Below, piece by piece: positions 1 to 8,226 of a DNA stretch of 24,966 bases. Both the position numbers and the translations under genes were made by a program. The stretch is taken from NCBI RefSeq assembly GCF_934747485.1, contig NZ_CAKVGN010000045.1, positions 1 to 24,966 of the forward strand, read 5' to 3'. Below the pieces are notes generated by a model. It ran no database searches and had not been told where the DNA came from. It was given only the letters and a program-made list of their open reading frames with translations. Each line of letters starts with the position of its first letter. Position 1 is the first letter of the stretch. The DNA is from an uncultured Brachyspira sp. (GTDB lineage Bacteria; Spirochaetota; Brachyspiria; Brachyspirales; Brachyspiraceae).

Positions 1-185
1 GTTAATTAAATTATAAGGAATACCTGCTTTTTTTAAACTAAAAAACGTGCAATATGTATGGCTCCTAAACAATTTTTTTAAATTTGTTATATATACACCG
101 CACGTTTTAATAGTTATAATTTTATAATTATATAAAAAATAGAAATTCATTTATGTTTTTTATTTCTATTAACGTGCGTTATAAA
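1..185. other. Left-edge intergenic stretch with three ACGTGC-type motifs
   Basis: I see no supportable gene here. The heptamer AACGTGC occurs at 44-50 and 171-177, and its reverse complement GCACGTT at 100-106. A minus-strand frame is open from about position 100 through the left edge, but it has no ATG and no ribosome-binding site in a sensible place, so I do not call it. The stretch also contains the terminator of the LysR gene, listed separately. Confidence 0.4.
138..170 (-). terminator. Rho-independent terminator of the LysR gene
   Basis: A perfect 9-bp inverted repeat, AATAGAAAT at 138-146 and ATTTCTATT at 162-170, encloses a 15-nt loop. Read on the minus strand, it lies 16 nt after the LysR stop codon and is followed by a T-rich tract (complement of 132-137). 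The stem is AT-rich, so strength is uncertain. Confidence 0.6.
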
Positions 186-1079
186 TTAAACTTTAAATTT
201 ATTTTTGAGTGCATCAAGAAATATTTTGGAAGCTCTTGAAAACTCTTGATTCTTCTTCCATACAATATTAAGCCCTGATTCTAATTTCGGCTTTAAAGGT
301 ATAAAACAAATATTTTCATTATGCATATTGTCTATTAACTTATCCAAACATAAAGCATACCCCATACCTTCTCTCACCATAATCAAAGCATTATAAATTA
401 AGTTATAAGTAGCTGTTATATTAAGCTTATCAAAAGTGTCTGAAAACCACCTTGAAAAATCATTGTCCTCTATTTCTGTTTCCATTACCTGCCTTGAAAT
501 TATTAAAGGAATATTTAATAAATCTTTTTTTGTTATATTTTTATTTCTTGAAAGGGAAGAATCTTTTCTCATAATTAGTCCCCAAGTATCTTTAGCAGGC
601 ATTTTTAAATAATCATATTTAGATAAATCAGCAGGGTCAATTAATAATCCAAAATCGAGTAATCCCTTATCAAGCTTTTCTGTAATATCTTGAAAATTGC
701 CGCTGTAAATATTATATTTTATATGAGGGTAGTCTTTTTGAACATCTTTCATAACAGAAGCTACTAAGCTCATAGACCAACTCTCGCCCGCACCAATAAA
801 TATATCTCCAGCTATAACCTCATCAGTAAAATTAAATTCTGCTCTTGCTTTTTCTATCATATCGATGATTTCTTCTGCTCTTTTTTTTAATAAAATTCCT
901 TCAGGTGTGAGAACTATATTACTATGCCTTCTCTCAAAAAGCTTATGACCAATATCTCTTTCAAGCATATTTATCTGTCTTGATAAATTCGGCTGAGTGA
1001 GATTAAGATATTTAGCTGCTTTTGTAATATTACCCTCCCTCACCGTTATTAAAAAATATTTTAATGCCCTAATTTCCAT
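186..1079 (-). CDS. LysR-family transcriptional regulator
   Basis: A 297-residue protein of typical LysR length. Residues 1-60 form the classic winged helix-turn-helix: an opening EIRALKYFL, the recognition region AAKYLNLTQPNLSRQI and the wing ending LTPEG. Residues 90-295 fit the periplasmic-binding-like effector domain. The start is ATG at 1079 with a weak AGGG upstream. The gene diverges from the DAACS symporter gene, with 204 bp between the two starts. LysR proteins often control the divergent neighbour, so regulation of the symporter by a carboxylate or amino acid ligand is a reasonable inference. The composite box found at the beta-glucoside promoters is absent from this intergenic region, so I see no direct link to that cluster. 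The effector is unknown. Confidence 0.9.
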   Translation of the reverse strand: MEIRALKYFLITVREGNITKAAKYLNLTQPNLSRQINMLERDIGHKLFERRHSNIVLTPEGILLKKRAEEIIDMIEKARAEFNFTDEVIAGDIFIGAGESWSMSLVASVMKDVQKDYPHIKYNIYSGNFQDITEKLDKGLLDFGLLIDPADLSKYDYLKMPAKDTWGLIMRKDSSLSRNKNITKKDLLNIPLIISRQVMETEIEDNDFSRWFSDTFDKLNITATYNLIYNALIMVREGMGYALCLDKLIDNMHNENICFIPLKPKLESGLNIVWKKNQEFSRASKIFLDALKNKFKV

Positions 1080-1226
1080 AATATTACCCTAAAATATAAT
1101 TATGCTTTTTAAGTATCAGACAATACAAACTATAACTTATTACATTCTACAAATATATCAATATTAGTCAATAATTTAATAGTAGATATATAAGCAGTAT
1201 TATAATTCTTTAATAATAAATTAACC

Positions 1227-1255
1227 TTGATTTTTATATTATTACATAATATATT
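1227..1255 (+). promoter_or_regulatory. Sigma70-type promoter of the DAACS symporter gene
   Basis: TTGATT at 1227-1232 and TATATT at 1250-1255 are separated by 17 nt, placing a start of transcription about 20 nt before the ATG at 1284. In AT-rich DNA such matches occur by chance, but spacing and position both fit. The -35 coincides with an in-frame TTG, which argues against that TTG as the translation start. Confidence 0.5.
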
Positions 1256-1283
1256 TTTGCAAATTATTTTGAGGATTATAAAT

Positions 1284-2576
1284 ATGTCTGTAATAAAAGA
1301 TTTAAAAAGTAAGTTACTTATTATGATACTAATTAGTTTAATCATAGGTGCTGTACTTGGAATGCTTGCTTCTGCATATGCTTCAGAAGAAACATTAAAA
1401 ACATTAATTTCAATATCAGACCCTATAGGCAATATTTTTATAAGGCTTTTAAAAATGATAGTAATGCCTGTAATTATTTTTACTTTAATAAGCGGAGTTT
1501 CAAGCATATCACCAAAGCATCTTGGCATAGTTGGTATTGTCATACTTATTTTTTATATGATAACTTCTGTAATATCTTCTGTTTTTGGTCTTGCTGTTGG
1601 TAATTTATTAAAACCTGGTTTGGATTTAGATTTAAATATGGCTATGGCTACCACAAAAGAGTTTGTAAAACCCAATTTTATAGATACTTTGCTTTCAACT
1701 ATACCAACCAACCCTTTTTCATCTTTTGCTAAAAATGACGGAGATGTACTTCCTACAATATTCTTCTCTATATTTTTTGGAATTTCATTGGCATTTTGCA
1801 GAGATAATGAAAATACAAAAAATAGTGCAGATATTGTATATAAGTTTTTTGACGGCTGTACAAATATTATAATAAAAATAGTTGGCTGGATTATGTTTTA
1901 TGCTCCTATAGGGGTTTTTGCTTTAATATTTACAGTATTTGCTAAAAATGGTCCTGAATCTTTTAAATCATTATTAAAAGTTACATATACTATATATATC
2001 GCTTTTGCTATTCAGCTTATCATTGTTTACAGCATAATCAATCTTATATTTGGAATTAACCCTAAGAAATTTTTGGTAAAGATTTTTGAACCATTGTTTA
2101 CTGCATTTGTTACACGTTCTTCCGGCGGTACATTGCCTATATCTATGAAAGTAGCTGATGAAAAGATGGGAATTAATCAAGGTATTTATAGTTTTACTTT
2201 ACCTCTTGGTGCCACTATCAATATGAACGGTACTGCTATATATTTGGGAATATGTTCTATATTTATATCAAATGCTACAGGCAATGCATTAGGTTTTAAT
2301 GCTCAGTTAACTGTTGTTGTGGTATCTGTGCTTGCTGCTGTTGGTACTGCAGGAGTTCCGGGTGCTGGTTCTATTATGCTTCTTATGGTGCTTAATTCTA
2401 TTGGTCTTGATATTAACTCTGATGTAAATGTTGCGGCTGCTTATGGTATGATACTTGGAATAGATGCTATACTTGATATGGGAAGAACTGCTCTTAACAT
2501 ATCCGGAGATTTATGCGGAACTGCAGTGGTTGCTAAACTTACTAAACAGATGGATATGAACAAGTGGAAAGATTAA
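1284..2576 (+). CDS. Dicarboxylate/amino acid:cation symporter (DAACS family)
   Basis: A 430-residue inner-membrane transporter of the glutamate/aspartate and C4-dicarboxylate symporter family (GltP/GltT/DctA-like), importing its substrate with Na+ or H+. It has many hydrophobic segments, the serine-rich hairpin TRSSGGTLP, the NMNGTA motif of transmembrane segment 7, hairpin 2 (GTAGVPGAG) and the segment-8 substrate region with DAILDMGRTALNISGD. The arginine in MGRT favours an acidic substrate such as aspartate, glutamate or a dicarboxylate. I chose ATG 1284 because TGAGGA lies about 9 nt upstream and the protein then begins MSVIKDL. A frame extension to TTG 1227 would add 19 residues and overlaps the promoter. 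The divergent LysR gene may regulate it. Substrate is not resolvable from sequence. Confidence 0.92.
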   Translation: MSVIKDLKSKLLIMILISLIIGAVLGMLASAYASEETLKTLISISDPIGNIFIRLLKMIVMPVIIFTLISGVSSISPKHLGIVGIVILIFYMITSVISSVFGLAVGNLLKPGLDLDLNMAMATTKEFVKPNFIDTLLSTIPTNPFSSFAKNDGDVLPTIFFSIFFGISLAFCRDNENTKNSADIVYKFFDGCTNIIIKIVGWIMFYAPIGVFALIFTVFAKNGPESFKSLLKVTYTIYIAFAIQLIIVYSIINLIFGINPKKFLVKIFEPLFTAFVTRSSGGTLPISMKVADEKMGINQGIYSFTLPLGATINMNGTAIYLGICSIFISNATGNALGFNAQLTVVVVSVLAAVGTAGVPGAGSIMLLMVLNSIGLDINSDVNVAAAYGMILGIDAILDMGRTALNISGDLCGTAVVAKLTKQMDMNKWKD

Positions 2577-2613
2577 ATATATTTTAGTTTATAAAAAAAC
2601 GTTGATAATAAAA

Positions 2614-2646
2614 AAGGCTTTTAGCCGAGAAATCTCTAAAAGCCTT
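2614..2646 (-). terminator. Terminator between convergent symporter and 6-phospho-beta-glucosidase genes
   Basis: A perfect 11-bp stem, AAGGCTTTTAG at 2614-2624 and CTAAAAGCCTT at 2636-2646, has an 11-nt loop. The T-tract lies on the minus-strand side (complement of 2609-2615), so it mainly ends the bgl transcript. The plus-strand side lacks a T-run, so it may work only weakly for the symporter transcript. Confidence 0.8.
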
Positions 2647-2667
2647 ACAATAAAATAAAAAATACCT

Positions 2668-4095
2668 CTATTCTAAATTTTCCCCATTACTATCTATAAC
2701 TTTTTTATACCAGAAGAATGATTTTTTCTTACTTCTTTTTAAAGTACCATTTCCAAAATCATCTCTGTCTACATATATAAAGCCGTATCTTTTAGACATT
2801 TCACCGGTACCAGCAGAAACCAAATCTATAGGTCCCCAAGTAGTATATCCTATCAAATCAACACCATCAATTTCAACAGCATCTTTCATATTTTTTATAT
2901 GCTCTCTTAAATAGTCTATTCTATAATCATCTTCCACATAACCATTTTCATCAGGCTTATCATGAGCACCAAGTCCATTTTCTACTATAAACATAGGCTT
3001 TTGATATCTGTCATAAATATCATTTAAAGTAACTCTTATTCCAAGCGGATCAACAGTCCAACCCCATTCAGTTTGTTTTAATGCAGGGTTTTTAATATCT
3101 CTTTCTAAAGCATCTTTTGTTTCTACATGCACCGTCTTATCCACAGTAACACATCTTGTTGTATAATAAGAGAAAGAAATAAAATCAACAGTATATTTAG
3201 CTAATAAGTCTAAATCTTCTTTTTCCATTTTGATATTTAACTTTTCTCTTTCAAATTTTTTCAAAGCATAATTAGGATATTTTCCTCTTGATTGCACATC
3301 AACAAAGAAATAAGATTCATTATTTTTTTGCTGAGCAGCTAATACATCTTCCGGCTTTGAAGAATAAGGATAACAAGTTCCAGCAGCAAGCATACATCCC
3401 ACTTTATTGTTTGGGTCTACCTCATGAGCTATTTTTGTAGCCAATGCACTTGCAACCAATTCATGATGAGCTGCCTGATATTTCATTTCTTCTTCATTTT
3501 CACCCTCTTCAAAATAAAGTCCAGCTCCCATAAAAGGCAAATGCAAAATCATATTTATTTCATTGAATGTAAGCCAATATTCTACTAAACCTTTATATCT
3601 GTTAAATATAGCATTACAAAGATTTTCATAGAATTTTATCATTATTCTATTTTTCCAACCGCCGTATTTTGTAATTAAATGCATAGGGCAATCAAAGTGC
3701 GTAATAGTAACTAAAGGTTTTATATTATATTTTAAACACTCTTTAAATACATCTTCATAAAATTTTAAGCCCTCTTCATTAGGTTTATCTTCATCACCCT
3801 TAGGAAATATTCTGCTCCAAGCAATAGACATACGATAAACACTAAAACCCATCTCGGCAAATAATTTTATATCTTCTTTATAATGAGTATACATCTCAAT
3901 AGCATCTTTTGAAGGATAATAATGATCCTTGTCAAAATCAAACATTTTCATTTTACCGCTAATAACAGCAGTTCTATCTTTACCATGCGGAGCAACATCA
4001 ACATTAGCCAAACCTCTTCCGCCTTTATCAAAGCCGCCTTCACATTGATTTGCTGCGGTAGCTCCTCCCCATAAAAAACCTTTTTTAAATGGCAT
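2668..4095 (-). CDS. 6-phospho-beta-glucosidase, glycoside hydrolase family 1
   Basis: A 475-residue cytoplasmic enzyme that hydrolyses phosphorylated beta-glucosides (cellobiose-6-phosphate, arbutin- or salicin-phosphate) delivered by a PTS. It shows the GH1 acid/base motif TFNEIN (Glu about 179), the nucleophile motif IVENG (Glu about 372) and the phosphate-recognition signature SAGTGEMSKRYGFIYVD (about 427-442), which marks 6-phospho-glycosidases rather than plain beta-glucosidases. I chose ATG 4095 because AAGGGG lies just upstream and the protein then begins MPFKKGFLWGGATAA, as in relatives. The frame continues 20 hydrophobic residues further upstream, which I regard as untranslated. It diverges from a PTS EIIC gene with a shared 198-bp control region, so the two probably act in one pathway. 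The exact substrate is unproven. Confidence 0.95.
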   Translation of the reverse strand: MPFKKGFLWGGATAANQCEGGFDKGGRGLANVDVAPHGKDRTAVISGKMKMFDFDKDHYYPSKDAIEMYTHYKEDIKLFAEMGFSVYRMSIAWSRIFPKGDEDKPNEEGLKFYEDVFKECLKYNIKPLVTITHFDCPMHLITKYGGWKNRIMIKFYENLCNAIFNRYKGLVEYWLTFNEINMILHLPFMGAGLYFEEGENEEEMKYQAAHHELVASALATKIAHEVDPNNKVGCMLAAGTCYPYSSKPEDVLAAQQKNNESYFFVDVQSRGKYPNYALKKFEREKLNIKMEKEDLDLLAKYTVDFISFSYYTTRCVTVDKTVHVETKDALERDIKNPALKQTEWGWTVDPLGIRVTLNDIYDRYQKPMFIVENGLGAHDKPDENGYVEDDYRIDYLREHIKNMKDAVEIDGVDLIGYTTWGPIDLVSAGTGEMSKRYGFIYVDRDDFGNGTLKRSKKKSFFWYKKVIDSNGENLE

Positions 4096-4126
4096 AAATA
4101 AACCCCTTATATTAAAAACTAAGATT

Positions 4127-4155
4127 AAAATAATGTAAAAAGCATAAAAACTCAA
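4127..4155 (-). promoter_or_regulatory. Possible promoter of the 6-phospho-beta-glucosidase gene
   Basis: On the minus strand TTGAGT (complement of 4150-4155) and TATTTT (complement of 4127-4132) are 17 nt apart. The -35 overlaps the CTCAAACAA part of the composite box, so a protein bound there could affect both divergent promoters. Neither hexamer is a strong match. Confidence 0.3.
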
Positions 4156-4185
4156 ACAATATTTTTTCCATATTAATCTGGTAAT
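4151..4185. promoter_or_regulatory. Composite operator box, copy at bgl/EIIC-1 region
   Basis: CTCAAACAA starts at 4151 and ATTAATCTGGTAAT occupies 4172-4185. The 14-mer contains an ATTA-N6-TAAT dyad. The same two parts, 21 bp start to start, recur at 9467-9501 and 9584-9618. In all three places the 14-mer ends 18 bp before a -35 hexamer, centring it near -61 of the predicted transcript, a usual activator position. The binding protein is unknown. Confidence 0.6.
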
Positions 4186-4203
4186 TAATTAATAAGAGTT
4201 TAA

Positions 4204-4232
4204 TTGACTTGATTTAAAATTATTTCTATACT
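4204..4232 (+). promoter_or_regulatory. Sigma70-type promoter of EIIC-1
   Basis: TTGACT at 4204-4209 and TATACT at 4227-4232 are separated by exactly 17 nt, a near-consensus pair. Transcription would start near 4239, giving a leader of about 55 nt before the ATG at 4294. Confidence 0.7.
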
Positions 4233-4293
4233 AGTTCCCAATAGTAACAATAATATTATTTTAATAAATTTTTTTGATACAAGGAGATTTTTT

Positions 4294-5640
4294 ATGACTT
4301 TCAAAGAAAAAGCTGCAGATTTTATGGAAAATAAATTCTTGCCAAAAATGGTACAAATAGCCTCAAATAAATATTTGGTTGCTATTAAAGATGGTTTTGT
4401 ATTTACAACACCTTTTATTATAGTGGGTTCATTCGTTTTGCTGCTTTTTAATTTACCGCTTCAAGACCCTAACAATTTCTTATATTTTGAACCTTATGGC
4501 GTTTTTGTAAAAAGATTTCAAACAGAGTTTATACAAATATATAATTGTACTATGGGAATGATGGCTTTATTCGGAGCTTTTGGTATAGGATATTCATTCG
4601 CTGGTCATTATAATATGGATAAACCAACTTGCGGTTTTGTCTCTTTGTATGCTTTTTTACTTTTATCAGCTAAATCAATAACTGCTACTATGATAGGAAG
4701 TGCTGCTTCATTACTTCATGTTACCGAAAACACAAATATTGCTATAGTAGATGCAAGATATTTAGATGCTAAAGGATTATTTATTGCTATTATATGCGGA
4801 TTAGTAACAGTAGAAATATCAAGATTTTTAATGGAAAAAAATATTATGATAAAACTTCCAGATTCTGTGCCTCCGGCTATAGCTAAATCTTTTGAAATTC
4901 TAATACCTGTAGCTGTTATATCTATATTATTCCAAATAGTAAATGTTATAATACAAAATAAATTACATGTAATGATACCAGACTTATTATTAACTTTTAT
5001 TCAGCCGCTTCTTAATATGGCAGATGGTTTACCAGCCATAATTATATTCTTATTATTAATTCACGTTTTATGGTTCTGCGGTATACATGGTGCTAATATT
5101 GTTGGTCCTATAATGGGGCTTACTACTTCATTAAACTTATCAATAAATCAAGCTGCTCTTACTGCAGGCGAACAAATACCTAAAATATTCGCAGGAGAAT
5201 GGATGGCATTTTTTGCATATACTGGAGGTTCTGGTGCTACTTTAGGTTTATGCATAGCTATGCTTATGTGCAAAAATGCTCAAGTAAAAGCTATCGGTAA
5301 ATTAGCAATTGTTCCTGGTGTTTTTAATATTAATGAACCTATAATATTCGGCATACCTATAGTAATGAACCCTTTGTTTGCTATACCTTTTGTATTAACT
5401 CCTATAATAAATGCAATAATATCATATATCCTAATGGAGCTTAATATTATTTCAAGAATAGTTGCTCTCGTTCCTTGGACAACTCCTTCACCATTGGCGG
5501 CATTCATCGCAACCAATTTGAATTTCTTAGCACCTGTTTTGGTGTTAGGATTAGTGGTTCTTGACTATTTTATATACAAACCATTTTTAAACATATATAT
5601 AAAACAATTAGAAAAAGAAGAAATTGCTGCTGTAAGCTAA
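4294..5640 (+). CDS. PTS cellobiose/lactose-type EIIC permease (EIIC-1)
   Basis: A 448-residue integral inner-membrane EIIC of the lactose/cellobiose PTS family. It binds a beta-glucoside on the periplasmic side and presents its C6 hydroxyl for phosphorylation by a phospho-EIIB. The expected substrate-site motifs are present: FCGIHGAN (His about 265) and FNINEP (Glu about 348), equivalent to the His and Glu shown to coordinate sugar in the ChbC structure. AAGGAG at 4281-4286 precedes ATG 4294. It has only the IIC domain, without fused IIA or IIB. It diverges from the 6-phospho-beta-glucosidase gene, its likely metabolic partner. It is close to EIIC-3 (9701-11035): 4852-4898 matches 10252-10298 with about one mismatch, which suggests duplication or gene conversion. 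Confidence 0.93.
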   Translation: MTFKEKAADFMENKFLPKMVQIASNKYLVAIKDGFVFTTPFIIVGSFVLLLFNLPLQDPNNFLYFEPYGVFVKRFQTEFIQIYNCTMGMMALFGAFGIGYSFAGHYNMDKPTCGFVSLYAFLLLSAKSITATMIGSAASLLHVTENTNIAIVDARYLDAKGLFIAIICGLVTVEISRFLMEKNIMIKLPDSVPPAIAKSFEILIPVAVISILFQIVNVIIQNKLHVMIPDLLLTFIQPLLNMADGLPAIIIFLLLIHVLWFCGIHGANIVGPIMGLTTSLNLSINQAALTAGEQIPKIFAGEWMAFFAYTGGSGATLGLCIAMLMCKNAQVKAIGKLAIVPGVFNINEPIIFGIPIVMNPLFAIPFVLTPIINAIISYILMELNIISRIVALVPWTTPSPLAAFIATNLNFLAPVLVLGLVVLDYFIYKPFLNIYIKQLEKEEIAAVS

Positions 5641-5650
5641 AAAACTATAA

Positions 5651-5694
5651 AACATTGCTAATGATATAAAAAATAATCATTAACAATGTTTTTT
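5651..5694 (+). terminator. Rho-independent terminator after EIIC-1
   Basis: AACATTG (5651-5657) pairs with CAATGTT (5684-5690), continued by TAATGAT/ATCATTA across one mismatch, and is followed by a run of six T (5689-5694). EIIC-2 therefore depends on read-through or on its own weak promoter. TATAAT at 5711-5716 is present, but no good -35 accompanies it. Confidence 0.75.
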
Positions 5695-5737
5695 AATATA
5701 AAGATAATTTTATAATCATCAAAAAAGGGTAATCGAA

Positions 5738-7063
5738 ATGAGTAACAATGAAAAAATTAATACATTTATAGAAAATAAATTAGCACCTATAATGTCAAAA
5801 CTTGCATCAAATAAATATATCAATTCTATTAATTTAGGTTTTTATTCACTCTCTCCGCTTATTATAACATGTTCTATATTTATATTAATTTTTAATTTGC
5901 CGTTTTCAAATCCTGATAATGCTTTATATATAAAAGGTTATCATGATTTTACTCAATACTTTCATAAATATTATATAGCTGTATTTAATTCGAGCATAGG
6001 AATTATATCAATATTTTTATCATACTCAACAGCACATGCCCTCGCAGAGCATTATAATTTAGGTAAATTAGCAAACTCTTTTTTATCAGCATATGCATTT
6101 ATATTATTATCAGCAAAAACCCTATCAATATCAGCAGTAAATACAGCATCACAATTGTTAGACTTGGGCGAACAATTACAAATAAATGTTATAGATGCAA
6201 GATATTTAAATGTTAAAGGAATAGTACTTGCAATAGTTTGTGCTATAGTATCTGTTGAAATATATAGATTAGTAGTAAAAATAAATATTAGATTTCCAGA
6301 AATAATACCAAGTGCTATAGCCAAAACTGTAGAATCAATAATACCATTTTTTATAGTTTCTATTTTATGTATATTTATTAATGTAATCACAGAAAAATAT
6401 TTTAATAATACTATAGCAAGCTACGCTCTAAAAGTTTTTGAATATTTGGCAGTTATTTCAGATAGTTTAATACTAATAATTTTTATATTGTTATTAGTTC
6501 ATATATTATGGTTTTGCGGAAGCATTCATGGGTCCAATGTAGGAAGTGTTATAATAAACCCCGCTGTATTAATAAACTTAAGCATTAACCAATATGCTAT
6601 AATCAATGGAGAAAATTTAAATAGAATTTTTGCAGGCGAGTTTATGAATGGGTTTATATATATTGGAGGGGCTGGAGCTACTTTAGGTTTATGTATAGCT
6701 ATGCTTATGTGCAAAAATGAAGAAATAAAATCTATAGGAAAAACAAGCATAGTTCCCGGAATATTCAACATCAATGAACCTATATTATTTGGAACACCTA
6801 TTATTATGAATAATACTTTCTTTATTCCTTTTATTTTCACTCCAATTATAAATGCTGTAATTACATATTTTGCTTTTAAATTAAATATAATTAGTAAAAT
6901 AGTTGCTGCTGTGCCTTGGCCTACTCCGTCTATTTTAAATGCATTTGTATCTACTAATTTTAGTATAAAAGCACCGCTACTTATTATTTGTTTATTCATA
7001 ATAGATTATCTGATGTATAAACCATTTTTAAGTATTCATATAAAGAAAATTGAAAATAATTAA
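5738..7063 (+). CDS. PTS cellobiose/lactose-type EIIC permease, diverged paralogue (EIIC-2)
   Basis: A 441-residue EIIC homologous over its whole length to EIIC-1 and EIIC-3 but clearly more diverged. The sugar-site glutamate is kept in FNINEP (about 347) and a histidine in the IHGSN loop (about 264). However, this loop has one extra residue: FCGSIHGSN where the other two read FCGIHGAN. The insertion is encoded by AGC within 6526-6537. The start is ATG 5738, preceded by a weak AAGGG. The gene follows EIIC-1 by 97 bp with a terminator between them. No IIA, IIB or hydrolase gene is attached. It may have a different sugar preference or reduced activity; the sequence does not decide this, though the frame is intact. 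Confidence 0.88.
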   Translation: MSNNEKINTFIENKLAPIMSKLASNKYINSINLGFYSLSPLIITCSIFILIFNLPFSNPDNALYIKGYHDFTQYFHKYYIAVFNSSIGIISIFLSYSTAHALAEHYNLGKLANSFLSAYAFILLSAKTLSISAVNTASQLLDLGEQLQINVIDARYLNVKGIVLAIVCAIVSVEIYRLVVKINIRFPEIIPSAIAKTVESIIPFFIVSILCIFINVITEKYFNNTIASYALKVFEYLAVISDSLILIIFILLLVHILWFCGSIHGSNVGSVIINPAVLINLSINQYAIINGENLNRIFAGEFMNGFIYIGGAGATLGLCIAMLMCKNEEIKSIGKTSIVPGIFNINEPILFGTPIIMNNTFFIPFIFTPIINAVITYFAFKLNIISKIVAAVPWPTPSILNAFVSTNFSIKAPLLIICLFIIDYLMYKPFLSIHIKKIENN

Positions 7064-7186
7064 AATACACAATTAGTTAATTGGCAATAAAAAAGTGTAT
7101 AAATATTTTATGATATATATTTTTAGAATTTAATTAAATCATGAATATTATCAGTTAAAAGTGGGTACTATTTTTAAATAAAAAAT

Positions 7187-7217
7187 AAGAGGCAAACAAT
7201 ATTCTTATTTGCCTCTT
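7187..7217 (-). terminator. Bidirectional terminator between EIIC-2 and the GH16 gene
   Basis: AAGAGGCAAA (7187-7196) and TTTGCCTCTT (7208-7217) form a perfect 10-bp stem with an 11-nt loop. The minus-strand side is followed by a T-rich tract (complement of about 7172-7186), so it mainly ends the outer-membrane protein/GH16 transcript. It also lies downstream of EIIC-2 on the plus strand. Confidence 0.75.
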
Positions 7218-7245
7218 TAAATAATTTAGGATAATCAAAAATTTA

Positions 7246-8193
7246 TTAATTATAAGTTGGTAGTGCAGGGTCAGGGTTATTTGGATCTATTTCTTCTACA
7301 ACAACATAATCTACCCACATCTCATAATTAGCTGACTCATTTTCATCAGGTCCAGGACCCCAAGAACCATTCTGATATGAAGCATTCAATATTAAATATT
7401 GAGCAACATCATTATATGGATACCATTTTTGGTCTGAAGGTTTAGTAGTAGTAAACTCTAAACCTTTTTTACCATCAATGTATAATATAACTTTATCTTT
7501 TAATATATCGCAAGTATATACGTGCCAATCATACATTTTTATGTTATTATTTACTCCAGACATGTCAGCAGTTACAGAGGCTGAATTTCCAGATGTTCTT
7601 AAACATTGTATTGTTAACCAAGCTCTATTAGGCTCACTAGAAATCCATTCCATCATATCTATTTCACCGTCCGCAGGCCATTCATTTGGAGTTCCCAAAG
7701 GGTAATACCATATAGCAGGGAAAGCACCTGTAATATTAAATTTAGAACCTATTGTTTGTTTATCATTACCTTCAACTAAAACAGCTTTAACTGTAACACG
7801 GCTTCCAACAGTAAATTTATTATTATATGTATAAACACCGCCTGTTTTAAATTGCTGATACTCACCACCGTCAGAAGGAGCATAATTTGCTTTCAATTTT
7901 AAATAACCGCCTTCCACTTTTACATTTTCCCAACCTGTATTATCAAAAAATCTATTCCAAGTAGGTGATTTACCGTTAGCATCATATTCTTGATAACATA
8001 ATGTCCAAATATCTTTATTTATTTGTGTACCATCAAAATCATCTCTAAAGAAACTATTAGTTGTCAAACCGGCACCGGCACCGCCGCCGCCGCCGCCATT
8101 CCCTTCATTTGGATCTGTAGTATCATTACTGCATGATACTGCAAATGCAGCAAAAGTAGCTAAAGCTGATAAAAAGACTATAATTTTTTTCAT
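7246..8193 (-). CDS. Secreted lipoprotein glycoside hydrolase family 16 (beta-glucanase-like)
   Basis: A 315-residue protein. Residues 1-20 are a lipoprotein signal sequence with a relaxed spirochaete-type lipobox (AVSC) and Cys21 as the lipidation site. Residues 30-42 are a low-complexity glycine linker, and the rest is a GH16 jelly-roll domain. The GH16 catalytic signature appears as EIDMME (about 177-182) with the outer glutamates as nucleophile and acid/base, followed by GH16-like WHVYTCD and NASYQNGSWGPGP segments. Likely substrates are beta-1,3- or mixed beta-1,3/1,4-glucans, by family inference. AAAGGAG (complement of 8201-8207) sits upstream of ATG 8193. The gene follows the Vsp-like outer-membrane protein gene by 33 nt and is probably co-transcribed with it. 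Context suggests it supplies oligosaccharides to the neighbouring PTS permeases. Confidence 0.88.
   Translation of the reverse strand: MKKIIVFLSALATFAAFAVSCSNDTTDPNEGNGGGGGGAGAGLTTNSFFRDDFDGTQINKDIWTLCYQEYDANGKSPTWNRFFDNTGWENVKVEGGYLKLKANYAPSDGGEYQQFKTGGVYTYNNKFTVGSRVTVKAVLVEGNDKQTIGSKFNITGAFPAIWYYPLGTPNEWPADGEIDMMEWISSEPNRAWLTIQCLRTSGNSASVTADMSGVNNNIKMYDWHVYTCDILKDKVILYIDGKKGLEFTTTKPSDQKWYPYNDVAQYLILNASYQNGSWGPGPDENESANYEMWVDYVVVEEIDPNNPDPALPTYN
8081..8095 (-). repeat. Trinucleotide repeat (GGC x5) encoding the glycine linker
   Basis: Five perfect CCG units on the plus strand (GGC on the coding strand) encode most of the six-glycine run between the lipidated cysteine and the GH16 domain. 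The unit is three bases, so slippage would change linker length without breaking the frame. This GC-only stretch stands out in AT-rich DNA. Confidence 0.8.
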
Positions 8194-8226
8194 TTTTTTA
8201 CTCCTTTAAATTTTATTTTATTTTTT

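Noticed and set aside
1..100. Partial minus-strand gene entering from the left edge
   Set aside because: A frame is open but lacks an ATG or a properly placed ribosome-binding site, and its composition is that of AT-rich intergenic DNA.
1227..1283. Upstream TTG start adding 19 residues to the DAACS symporter
   Set aside because: The TTG is the -35 hexamer of a well-spaced promoter, and ATG 1284 has a good Shine-Dalgarno and the usual N-terminus.
4096..4155. 20-residue hydrophobic N-terminal extension of the 6-phospho-beta-glucosidase
   Set aside because: The enzyme is cytoplasmic, AAGGGG directly precedes ATG 4095, and the extension overlaps the control region.
4096..4293. BglG/LicT-type antiterminator site or catabolite-response element
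   Set aside because: No ribonucleic antiterminator-like sequence overlapping a terminator and no cre-like palindrome was seen; only the composite box described is repeated.
6526..6999. 157-codon minus-strand frame inside EIIC-2, and similar antisense frames in the other transporter genes, rseP, hslU and hslV
   Set aside because: They are mirror frames of strongly conserved genes, without ribosome-binding sites or recognisable motifs.
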